Shown here piece by piece: positions 1-5,326 of a stretch of 5,606 nucleotides of DNA. Within the stretch, counting starts at the first letter, position 1. Each line of letters begins with the position of its first letter. The stretch is from Schlesneria sp. (GTDB taxonomy: Bacteria > Planctomycetota > Planctomycetia > Planctomycetales > Planctomycetaceae). Below the pieces are notes generated by a model. The model saw only the letters and a program-made list of their open reading frames with translations. It searched no databases and had not been told where the DNA came from. The stretch is taken from contig JANXOO010000625.1 of the NCBI GenBank assembly GCA_025353525.1, positions 1-5,606 of the forward strand, in the 5' to 3' direction. The translations under genes were made by a program, and so were the position numbers.

Positions 1-1
1 G

Positions 2-178
2 ACGTGGAGTGACGGGCAGACAGGTCGTCAGCGTAAATACTACAAATTGACAGCGGCAGGCAAGAAGCGATTGGCCTCCAGCGTGCAGCAATGGCGAGCG
101 TTGGCGCAGGCGTTTGTTGGTTTGGGAATTCTGAACGACCCGAACGGTCAAACCAGTCTTGGGGGGGTCACACCATGA
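2..178 (+). CDS. PadR-family transcriptional regulator, C-terminal fragment
   Basis: Only the last 58 codons are in the window; the reading frame is open at base 2 and the 5' end lies outside. The fragment has the wing and final helix of a PadR winged-helix DNA-binding protein. A Trp-Ser and a short charged turn lead into 'RQRKYYKLTAAGKKRL', the usual PadR pattern of basic residues, aromatic pair, 'LT-AG' and a long helix. 'VQQWRALAQAFVGLGIL' follows, which matches the C-terminal dimerisation helix of the acidobacterial/planctomycete PadR subgroup. PadR proteins are usually cytoplasmic repressors that bind inverted repeats near their own operon. The stop codon overlaps the start of the next gene (ATGA, 175-178), so the two are probably one transcript with coupled translation. 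Effector and target operator are not visible, because the promoter is upstream of the window. Family assignment is fairly firm despite the short length. Confidence 0.85.
   Translation, partial: TWSDGQTGRQRKYYKLTAAGKKRLASSVQQWRALAQAFVGLGILNDPNGQTSLGGVTP
161..167 (+). promoter_or_regulatory. Purine-rich ribosome binding site for the gene starting at 175
   Basis: A run of seven G lies inside the PadR coding sequence, 7 nt before the ATG at 175. It supports this ATG over an upstream in-frame ATG at 91. Starting at 91 would read the second gene through the PadR coding sequence for 28 low-quality residues. Confidence 0.6.
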
Positions 179-2406
179 GCCAGGTCCCTGTACCGCGCAA
201 ACGCAAGTACACGCCATTGACGGAATGGCTGATTGATCGATGGAATCGATCGCCTGATCGAGGCGAATCCGCAATCGCGGCCAGCAACCTGCCTGACCCG
301 GTCAGACAGTCGGTGCAGCAATTCATCGATCAGTCGCGGTGGCGGCGAAAGCCAACAGTCGCCCTCGTCAGGGAAATGGTGAAACTCTTTGACGAACAAT
401 TGGGGCGAGGAACTCCTGCAGAAACGATCACCACGCATTGGAACGAGGCCATTCCGCTCCCCGCGTTTCGGCAGTTACAGGAACCCTCGTTGGTCGTGAT
501 TCACTCCCTGCCGATTGACATCAGGGAGTTGATCGGCGGCGTCGTTTCCAGGACTCGCCTCTGGCGTAGCGAACGGATCGAAGTGGCCCGCGAGCTGATC
601 GTTCATTTCCAGGACGGGTTGGACTGGGGAGTCACTCCGGGGGACCTTGTTCAGAGTTTCGGAGACGTCTCGACGACAGCGCAGCTCATCCGCCGCGCGA
701 AACGTCGCAACCGTCCTCTGGCATGGAGAATGGCCCGCCGAACGTTTCAGGCTGTTGGCACGACCGCGGCGATTCTGATTGTCTGCTGGTTATGGTTGCT
801 GATCCGTTTTCAATTTGCGAAGCCAAATGTCTCCTTCGACCACATCGGTGAACTTGATGCGCGATCGAAGGCTGTTGCCGAATCCGAACGTGCCTGGCCA
901 CTCTACGCGGAAGCGTTCACGAAGATGAAGTGGAACGTGTTTTCCGCGACAAGTACGTTCATTCCCCCGCTCGACGCGAATGGAAACATCGAGCCCGAGT
1001 GGTCCACACTGTTTCAGCCTGTGGACGTGCAACGAATTGATGGCCGTGAGACGCAACGATGGCGGCTGCCGCCCGAAGGTGTTGGAGCACCAGTCGGCAT
1101 GCAGGACGTTCATCGCGAATACCAAATGAACGTCGGCGAGTTTTCCAAAGGACTCGACGAACTGGGTCGCGGGCCCCGTTGGCCCGTGATGATCCAACTC
1201 GCCGAAATGAACCGCGAGTCGGTCGACCTCATCTTGCAAGCTGCCCGTAAACCAAAGTTCGGTTTTATTTTCCGCGACTACGATCACTCACCGTGGCTGG
1301 ATAAAATCTTCGGCGGGAAAAGTGAAACTCTCGATCAATCAACCCGATCAAGCATTGATCGTGTGCTGCTTCCGCATATTCAGTATATCCGCTCGTTCGA
1401 GCATCTCTTGCGAATCGAAGCCGAACGAGCGAAGTTGTCAGGCCAGCATGATCGCGTCGTCGAAATCCTGATCGCCCAGTTGCGAATTGCGGACCAGATT
1501 TCTCATGAGTATCAATTCACAATCACAAAGCCCTATGCACTTTCCTTTGCCGCAGGGAGTTGGAACGCCATTCGACAAATCCTCGACGACCAGCCCGACT
1601 TCTTCACTGACGCGGAGATGATCACTCTCGCACATGGAATCGCAGCCAATCAAAGGGAGATGGATTTAGACTTGCGCCCTGACACGAGACTCTTCGTCCG
1701 AGACATTCTTCAGCGACTCTATTCCGACGACGGACGTCAAAATGGACATTTAACAGCGGACGGATGGAGACTGTTACAACAAATTCCCGATCACGCGAAT
1801 GCGGCCATCCCGCACGTGCAAACAGAATATCAACTCCAGCTTCAAGGATCTCTGATGTCAAGCGTTGTGGCGTCGCGTAGAGAAATCAAACAGATCCTCG
1901 ATCACTTCTGCGGATTGGAAGACGAAGAGACGAGTCGTCCACTTTGGGAAACTGAATTGGATGGGTCATCGCCGGCGATCGAATTCTTGCAGAAGACAAT
2001 GTCGACACCGACCGATCGAATTCGATTTTATCCCCTGAAGTATTTTGAACCGAATATGAAGTCTCCTGGCGGCGATCCCAAATCTCTGTTGGTCGTGGTC
2101 GAATGCGCCAGGATGCAGTGTGATTCGACGTTGGTGGCCCTGTCTCTCACGCTCTATCACCGTCGACACGGTTCCTGGCCCACCCGCCTGGAACAACTCT
2201 GCCCTGAGTTGTTACCAGCCGTTCCCGTCGACCGGTTCGATGGGAAGCCGATGAAATACGTGCTGACTGGCGACAAGCCCATCGTGTATTCCGTCGGACG
2301 GAATCGAATTGATGAAGGTGGTGCCTCAAGCCCGGAGACCGGACTCGGATGGGAATGCCGCGACGGTGATTGGCGACTCTGGCCGCTCCGCCAAGGCGAC
2401 AGATAG
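175..2406 (+). CDS. Single-pass membrane protein coupled to PadR, 743 aa, function unknown
   Basis: I chose the ATG at 175: it sits 7 nt after a G-rich site and overlaps the PadR stop as ATGA. The N-terminal ~190 residues are soluble, helical and strongly charged. Residues 126-180 ('TRLWRSERIEVARELIVHF' then 'FGD' and 'LIRRAKRRNRP') read like the short helical domains found on regulatory membrane proteins next to PadR genes. Residues 54-90 look like a diverged second copy. One membrane segment lies at about 191-212, preceded by many Arg/Lys, which predicts a cytoplasmic N-terminus. The ~530 residues after it should be outside the membrane and contain no catalytic motif I know. The C-terminus (about 660-716: 'YHRRHGSWPTRLEQL', 'VPVDRFDGKPMKY', 'YSVGRNRIDEGG') is a motif common in planctomycete proteins. 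It recalls the C-terminal part of type II secretion major pseudopilins, though no N-terminal pilin helix is present. Role as a signalling partner of PadR is inference from context. Confidence 0.85.
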   Translation: MSQVPVPRKRKYTPLTEWLIDRWNRSPDRGESAIAASNLPDPVRQSVQQFIDQSRWRRKPTVALVREMVKLFDEQLGRGTPAETITTHWNEAIPLPAFRQLQEPSLVVIHSLPIDIRELIGGVVSRTRLWRSERIEVARELIVHFQDGLDWGVTPGDLVQSFGDVSTTAQLIRRAKRRNRPLAWRMARRTFQAVGTTAAILIVCWLWLLIRFQFAKPNVSFDHIGELDARSKAVAESERAWPLYAEAFTKMKWNVFSATSTFIPPLDANGNIEPEWSTLFQPVDVQRIDGRETQRWRLPPEGVGAPVGMQDVHREYQMNVGEFSKGLDELGRGPRWPVMIQLAEMNRESVDLILQAARKPKFGFIFRDYDHSPWLDKIFGGKSETLDQSTRSSIDRVLLPHIQYIRSFEHLLRIEAERAKLSGQHDRVVEILIAQLRIADQISHEYQFTITKPYALSFAAGSWNAIRQILDDQPDFFTDAEMITLAHGIAANQREMDLDLRPDTRLFVRDILQRLYSDDGRQNGHLTADGWRLLQQIPDHANAAIPHVQTEYQLQLQGSLMSSVVASRREIKQILDHFCGLEDEETSRPLWETELDGSSPAIEFLQKTMSTPTDRIRFYPLKYFEPNMKSPGGDPKSLLVVVECARMQCDSTLVALSLTLYHRRHGSWPTRLEQLCPELLPAVPVDRFDGKPMKYVLTGDKPIVYSVGRNRIDEGGASSPETGLGWECRDGDWRLWPLRQGDR

Positions 2407-2442
2407 AGGTGCTTCGCTGGCTGTGCAGTTTGTACTGCCCCG

Positions 2443-2473
2443 AAAAAAATCGCCCCGGCGCGCCGGGGTCGAT
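2443..2473 (-). terminator. Intrinsic terminator-like hairpin, T-tract on the minus strand
   Basis: A perfect 16-bp palindrome, CCCCGGCGCGCCGGGG (2453-2468), extends to a stem of about ten pairs around a CGCG loop, with a single bulged T at 2469 and outer ATCG/CGAT pairing. Seven A at 2443-2449 become a T-tract directly after the hairpin when read on the minus strand, the classic intrinsic terminator layout. On the + strand the hairpin follows the stop of the 743-aa gene by about 45 nt but has no T-run after it, so it would be a weaker terminator in that direction. Confidence 0.55.
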
Positions 2474-2648
2474 CCCTCGACAGGATACCCGAATCGCAAC
2501 CATGTTTACTCGTGATTCACGGAAATCCATTCACATGCAGCGGTTCTGCCATCGGGATAACTGTTTTTTGGCAGTACCTCATCCGCTCGAATCCGGGTTG
2601 CTCTGTTAACACTTGTTTCGCGTCCGGCATCTCCGCTCGCGGCCCTTC

Positions 2649-2722
2649 TTCTCTGCGTCGCTTTGCGACCTCGGCGGTTAAATGTCTGTTCAGAAAGAAT
2701 TAACCGCAGAGTGTGCAGAGAA
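2649..2722. repeat. Inverted pair of CGCAGAG-type dispersed repeat units
   Basis: The left arm (2649-2681) read on the minus strand runs from TTAACCGC to GCAGAGAA. The right arm (2700-2722) has the same TTAACCGC and GCAGAGAA ends on the + strand with a shorter middle. The two 8-bp end blocks match exactly in inverted orientation and flank an 18-nt spacer (2682-2699). Units built on 'ACCGCAGAG...CGCAGAGAA' are, as I recall, dispersed in many bacterial genomes, but I cannot count copies here. The pair could fold as a long imperfect hairpin. Confidence 0.6.
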
Positions 2723-2815
2723 ATTTCGAAAGGAACCAGCGAGATGTTGGCAACGGTCATCAATGCAGTCATGATCTCGCCGTCTACACTGGAACCAGGA
2801 TTTCTTGACTCAGTA

Positions 2816-2860
2816 AAAATCAAAGTTGAGGGAAACGTAAAATCCAAGTTGAGGGAAACG
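2816..2860. repeat. Tandem 22-bp direct repeat with AGTTGAGGGAAACG core
   Basis: Two copies, at 2816-2837 and 2839-2860, are separated by one base and differ at a single position (A at 2822, C at 2845). The second copy is followed at once by GGGGACACTTC and then the point where homology to a truncated gene begins. A short target duplication or the remains of a mobile element end are possible. I see no transposase beside it. Confidence 0.7.
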
Positions 2861-2880
2861 GGGACACTTCATATCGCCAC

Positions 2881-3139
2881 TTAATCAGTTTGTCGCAGCC
2901 TCGACACGACAAGACGTTTAGTGAATTGCAATTGGATGACGACCTCGCCAAACGGGATGCCAGCGTGCAAGTGCGGCCTGCAAGTCATCGATCTGAATAC
3001 AGGCGACATCGCCCATTGGCTGAAGATCGAACATCACGTCACCGAGATCTGCGACGTGTTCGCGATTCCGGGGGCCGTGCGCCCGATGGCCCTGGGTCTG
3101 AAAAATGACGAGATCGAGCGACTGTTGATTCTGGAATAG
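2881..3139 (+). pseudogene. C-terminal remnant of a TIGR03032/DUF4915-family gene, truncated and frameshifted
   Basis: Two adjacent frames together give the end of a TIGR03032-type protein. The first frame (2881 to about 2965) encodes 'LSQPRHDKTFSELQLDDDLA', the second (about 2967-3139) encodes 'CKCGLQVIDLNTGDIAHWLK' and 'VRPMALGLKNDEIERLL', ending in a natural TAG. In the family as I know it these segments are contiguous: an 'LS-PR---TF--LPLD--LA' stretch followed by 'CGL-V-DL-TGD--HWL' and 'RRPMALG---DEI'. The join needs one base removed near 2965-2970, where the phase moves from that of 2881 to that of 2921. Intact family members are several hundred residues and are of unknown function, so everything before about the last 85 residues is missing. 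An ATG at 2921 opens a 72-codon frame, but it has no ribosome binding site and starts inside the wrong-phase part. I call it a decayed gene rather than a small protein. Confidence 0.75.
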
Positions 3140-3189
3140 TCCAATTCTTTAGTGATCCATTTTCACCTCGGTCTCAGGGCTGATTTTGT

Positions 3190-3241
3190 GTTCGCAAAAC
3201 CTCTTTCGATCTGATTTGAAGGTTGCGGTGTTTTGCCGAAC
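3190..3241. repeat. Imperfect 11-bp inverted repeat
   Basis: GTTCGCAAAAC (3190-3200) pairs with GTTTTGCCGAAC (3230-3241), leaving one bulged C at 3237 and a 29-nt loop. It lies about 50 nt after the stop of the TIGR03032 remnant. It could be an old terminator of that gene, though no T-run follows, or part of a dispersed repeat. Confidence 0.45.
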
Positions 3242-3266
3242 TCATTTGCCACGGTAAATTTCGACA

Positions 3267-3302
3267 TTGTTCGATCCGTTGTTCGAACCGTTGTTCGAAC
3301 CG
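3267..3302. repeat. Three tandem 12-mers, TTGTTCGAACCG
   Basis: Copies are at 3267-3278 (one mismatch, GATCCG for GAACCG), 3279-3290 and 3291-3302, with no spacer. The last two each contain the 8-bp palindrome GTTCGAAC. A further TTCGAAC is found at 3436-3442. The array is about 230 nt upstream of the DinB-like start and could be a binding site array or only a slippage product. Confidence 0.7.
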
Positions 3303-3393
3303 GTTGCCAGAATCGAAGCGACCGGTCACACTTTCCCGTTGTTCATCCGGCAGATTTATACCACGCGCGGTCTGGTTTGAGGCCATTGAGAAA

Positions 3394-3458
3394 TCCAGCG
3401 TCGGCTGGAAACTCCCACAGTGAGGGTGGTTCCGCTTCGAACGCGGAAGCAGACTCAC
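3394..3458 (+). other. Two adjacent hairpins upstream of the DinB-like gene
   Basis: The first is TCCAGC/GCTGGA with a GTCG loop (3394-3409). The second has an outer stem GTGAG/CTCAC (3420-3424 with 3454-3458), a symmetric 5-by-5 internal loop and an inner stem TTCCGC/GCGGAA (3430-3435 with 3443-3448). It matches no riboswitch or small RNA class I recognise. A structured leader or a dispersed palindromic repeat are both possible. Confidence 0.4.
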
Positions 3459-3513
3459 AAACGAAGCTTTAATCTGGACTGCGAGCAGTATCAATCACAT
3501 CATCATTCGTTGT

Positions 3514-3521
3514 GGAAGGGG
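3514..3521 (+). promoter_or_regulatory. Ribosome binding site of the DinB-like gene
   Basis: GGAAGGGG ends 7 nt before the ATG at 3529, good spacing, and fixes this start. Confidence 0.7.
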
Positions 3522-3528
3522 ATCCGAA

Positions 3529-4014
3529 ATGTTCGAGCGAGAAATTACGGTCAATGAATTCCTGGCAGGCCTTTTTGAACGGACTGCCGCTGATATCGCG
3601 GAAGAAACCCTGTTTCAGAATTCTGTCGGCCATGGACATTCGCCCGTCTGGATTTTGGGGCACCTGGCAATCGTTGGCGAGTTTGGACAGCGACTGCTGG
3701 GCGGTTCGGTCACTCATCCCGACTGGTTGCGACTGTTCGGCCCAGGCTCGACGGACAGTATTGCTCCGAGTCCCGAATTGACCAAAGCGTCGTTGACGGC
3801 CGCGACGATCGAGAATTATCGACAGCTCAGAAGCCTTGCATCAACCGCGAACCCGGATGCAATGCTGCAGCCCCACAGCCTTTCGCTGCTCCAGGGAACT
3901 CAGATCAAAACCGTCGGGGACTGTATGACGCATCTGCTGACGAGCCACTTCAATTTCCATCTGGCGCAACTGTCAAGTTGCCGTCGTGCTGCCGGGCACT
4001 CATACATGTTCTAA
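3529..4014 (+). CDS. DinB-superfamily protein, 161 aa
   Basis: The protein has the size and signature of the DinB/YfiT-like four-helix-bundle family (DinB_2 type). 'HSPVWILGHLA' near residues 37-47 supplies the first His (45), and 'THLLTSHFNFHLAQLSSCRRAAG' near the C-terminus supplies His140 and His144 in an HxxxH arrangement. These three are the usual metal-binding triad, so the protein should still bind a divalent metal in the cytoplasm. The family includes thiol-dependent transferases and many members of unknown function; nothing here shows the substrate. The gene stands alone on the + strand after a long non-coding leader and is followed by two hairpins. Product family is well supported, biochemical role is not. 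Confidence 0.88.
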   Translation: MFEREITVNEFLAGLFERTAADIAEETLFQNSVGHGHSPVWILGHLAIVGEFGQRLLGGSVTHPDWLRLFGPGSTDSIAPSPELTKASLTAATIENYRQLRSLASTANPDAMLQPHSLSLLQGTQIKTVGDCMTHLLTSHFNFHLAQLSSCRRAAGHSYMF

Positions 4015-4061
4015 GTGACGCCCACGTCATCGCAGTACGTTGATTCCGGGATTCAATGCGA

Positions 4062-4087
4062 AGAGGCAGGCTTGAAAGCCTGCCTCT
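4062..4087. terminator. Strong hairpin between convergent genes
   Basis: An 11-bp perfect stem (4062-4072 with 4077-4087) with a 4-nt TGAA loop lies 47 nt after the DinB-like stop and 62 nt from the end of the minus-strand gene. No clear T-run follows on either strand, so it may act with the next hairpin or as an mRNA 3' end stabiliser. Confidence 0.45.
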
Positions 4088-4091
4088 CGTT

Positions 4092-4123
4092 GTGGCCGTC
4101 TGAAATACGGCCGCGTCTTTATT
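4092..4123 (+). terminator. Intrinsic terminator-like hairpin after the DinB-like gene
   Basis: GGCCGT (4094-4099) pairs with ACGGCC (4107-4112) across a 7-nt loop. The stem can extend by a G-U and a G-C pair, and a short T-rich stretch (TCTTTATT, 4116-4123) follows. It is oriented to end + strand transcripts before they enter the convergent gene. Confidence 0.5.
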
Positions 4124-4149
4124 CGCTCGTGTGAACGTGGTTCCGGGGA

Positions 4150-5226
4150 TCAGCGAATTCGGTAGCCGATTCGCTTGATGTGATTGCTGGCCGCCGAATT
4201 CGTCGGGAGTGATCCCTTGCGTGACGGAACGACGGCGTTTGGAGCGGGAGTCGTGTTGAGTTGCGGGGGAAGCGCCCTTGGCTCTTTTCCGTTATACGTA
4301 TTCGTTGACTCTTCAGTCTCCGGATCGGGAGCGTATTCTTCGGCCGGTTTCGGATTGGCTTCTGCAGGAGCCATCCTGGGGTTGATCGGCTGTACGCTGT
4401 TCCCCTGAGGGGCGAGCGGGGTGGGAGTCGGCTGTGTGGGGGTGGCCTGCATCGTCATGTCGGTCGAACAAACGTCGGACACTTCGTAAATGTCGTAAGC
4501 TTTCGGACGGAATCCCATGCGGCGCGATGTCGTCCGGTATCCTCCGAATTGCCCGCCGTTTTGGCAATTGCCTGCATTCTGGCCCGGGTAGCCGAGGTTG
4601 CAGCCCCGGAAGCCGGACGCTTCGACCGCAGCAGGAGTGCTGTGCCACTGCGCTGGAATCGGTCGCGGAGGCAGTCGATTGGGCTGGGGCTGCCAGAACG
4701 GGACGTGCTGATAGGTGTATCCCAGTTGCGTCGTATCGGTCGGCTGGTAAACCATCGGTGCTTGCGACTGGCTATAGTCGGCTCCGGCACCGTACCAGTT
4801 GGCCGGATAGTACTGGTTGTATTCCACTCCACGACGCAATAACGGGTATTTTGAAGGAGGCGAATACCCGTAGTCGGGCGAACGATTGCAGCAGTGCTCG
4901 CAGAACTTGCTGCCAATGCAGCCGCGGCAATTGGGGCATTGTCCCGATTGGCACGCTCCGCCTCCGTAGTAACCTCCTGCCTGGCAATTTCCATTCTGGC
5001 AATTGCCGAAGCCGCCACCCGTCGGACATCCGCCTTGTGAGCAGGGAGCACCCGACCGGTCTGTGGCGCAACCGGCAGTTTGCTGAACGCCAGTCCGGCT
5101 TCGGCCGTCGGTGATTCGCACGATTCCAACAGACTCCTGAGTCTGTTGCGCGGAACCGCTTTCCGCCCACCCCATTGTCATGAGGATCGCTGCCGCCATC
5201 AGTCCGTTCGATTTTGTGAAACTCAT
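4150..5226 (-). CDS. Secreted Cys/Gly/Gln/Pro-rich protein, 358 aa, function unknown
   Basis: I chose the ATG at 5226: AAGGGA lies 6 nt before it, and translation from it begins directly with a signal peptide (basic start, hydrophobic 'LMAAAILMTMGWA', likely cleavage after 'SGSA' near residue 26). An ATG six codons earlier (5244) is in frame, but it precedes that ribosome binding site. After the signal the mature protein is low-complexity. Residues 53-113 hold 12 cysteines among Gly, Gln and Asn, including 'CPNCRGC' and a closing 'CEHCC'. Residues 120-250 are Tyr/Pro/Gln-rich with a second 'GNCQNGG' (compare 'GNCQNGNC' at 75-81). Residues 260-345 are a Pro/Thr-rich, probably disordered tail ending in a basic tip. 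It is likely an exported envelope or surface protein. The cysteines could form disulfide links or bind metal. No catalytic domain is visible. It follows a conserved same-strand gene by 100 bp and may share its transcript. Confidence 0.75.
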   Translation of the reverse strand: MSFTKSNGLMAAAILMTMGWAESGSAQQTQESVGIVRITDGRSRTGVQQTAGCATDRSGAPCSQGGCPTGGGFGNCQNGNCQAGGYYGGGACQSGQCPNCRGCIGSKFCEHCCNRSPDYGYSPPSKYPLLRRGVEYNQYYPANWYGAGADYSQSQAPMVYQPTDTTQLGYTYQHVPFWQPQPNRLPPRPIPAQWHSTPAAVEASGFRGCNLGYPGQNAGNCQNGGQFGGYRTTSRRMGFRPKAYDIYEVSDVCSTDMTMQATPTQPTPTPLAPQGNSVQPINPRMAPAEANPKPAEEYAPDPETEESTNTYNGKEPRALPPQLNTTPAPNAVVPSRKGSLPTNSAASNHIKRIGYRIR

Positions 5227-5232
5227 TGCAGT

Positions 5233-5238
5233 TCCCTT
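5233..5238 (-). promoter_or_regulatory. Ribosome binding site deciding the start at 5226
   Basis: AAGGGA read on the minus strand, 6 nt before the ATG at 5226. It lies inside the six extra codons of the alternative start at 5244, which makes that earlier start unlikely. Confidence 0.65.
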
Positions 5239-5257
5239 AAACATCGCCGATCGGAGT

Positions 5258-5299
5258 CATTCCACGGCGGAATTCGTGCTGGAATGCCGCCGGAGCGGC
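5258..5299 (-). promoter_or_regulatory. Overlapping inverted repeats in the leader of the Cys-rich gene
   Basis: CATTCCA (5258-5264) is complementary to TGGAATG (5280-5286), CGGCGG (5265-5270) to CCGCCG (5287-5292), and GCCGC (5286-5290) to GCGGC (5295-5299). The pairings overlap, so they would be alternatives in RNA. The element sits between the stop of the upstream gene and the start at 5226. An operator, a leader structure or chance in GC-rich DNA are all possible. Confidence 0.3.
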
Positions 5300-5326
5300 C
5301 GCTGACAGTTTGACCGACCTACGACA

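Larger units (their letters stand above)
2407..2880. other. Gene-poor stretch with terminator-like hairpin and repeats
   Basis: No convincing gene lies here. Short open frames exist on both strands but lack ribosome binding sites and recognisable protein character. The stretch holds a minus-oriented terminator-like hairpin (2443-2473), an inverted pair of CGCAGAG-type repeats (2649-2722) and a 22-bp direct repeat (2816-2860). Together with the truncated gene that follows, it looks like a site of past insertion or deletion. Confidence 0.6.
3140..3528. other. Non-coding stretch with inverted repeats and tandem 12-mers
   Basis: No gene is supported on either strand. The stretch contains an 11-bp imperfect inverted repeat (3190-3241), three tandem 12-mers (3267-3302), two neighbouring hairpins (3394-3409 and 3420-3458) and the ribosome binding site of the DinB-like gene. 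The open frames crossing it, including one of 106 codons on the minus strand, have no ribosome binding site and no recognisable protein features. I could not pick out a confident promoter. Confidence 0.55.

Noticed and set aside
91..174. Extended N-terminus of the membrane protein from an ATG at 91
   Set aside because: It would overlap the PadR coding sequence in another frame, lacks a ribosome binding site, and the ATG at 175 has both a G-rich site and the ATGA overlap.
660..2406. The membrane protein as a true type II secretion pseudopilin
   Set aside because: It lacks the N-terminal prepilin peptidase site and pilin helix, and is far too long; only the C-terminal motif is similar.
2506..2847. 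113-codon frame on the minus strand
   Set aside because: It runs through the inverted repeats and the direct repeat, has no ribosome binding site, and its protein looks random.
2890..3139. Two intact overlapping small genes (starts at 2890 and 2921)
   Set aside because: Their translations are consecutive pieces of one family's C-terminus, with no ribosome binding sites, so a single frameshifted remnant explains both.
3267..3302. CRISPR array
   Set aside because: The units are 12 bp, directly adjacent, without spacers, and there are no cas genes.
3394..3470. SRP RNA or a known riboswitch, suggested by GGAAGCAG-like bases
   Set aside because: The wider SRP core (GGTCAGG and its partner loop) is absent, and no riboswitch consensus I know fits.
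3174..3494. 106-codon frame on the minus strand
   Set aside because: Its repeated Phe-Glu-Gln-Arg segment is only the translation of the tandem 12-mers; there is no start signal.
4434..5114. 226-codon frame on the + strand antisense to the Cys-rich gene
   Set aside because: It is a composition shadow: the real gene has a signal peptide, a good ribosome binding site and coherent composition.
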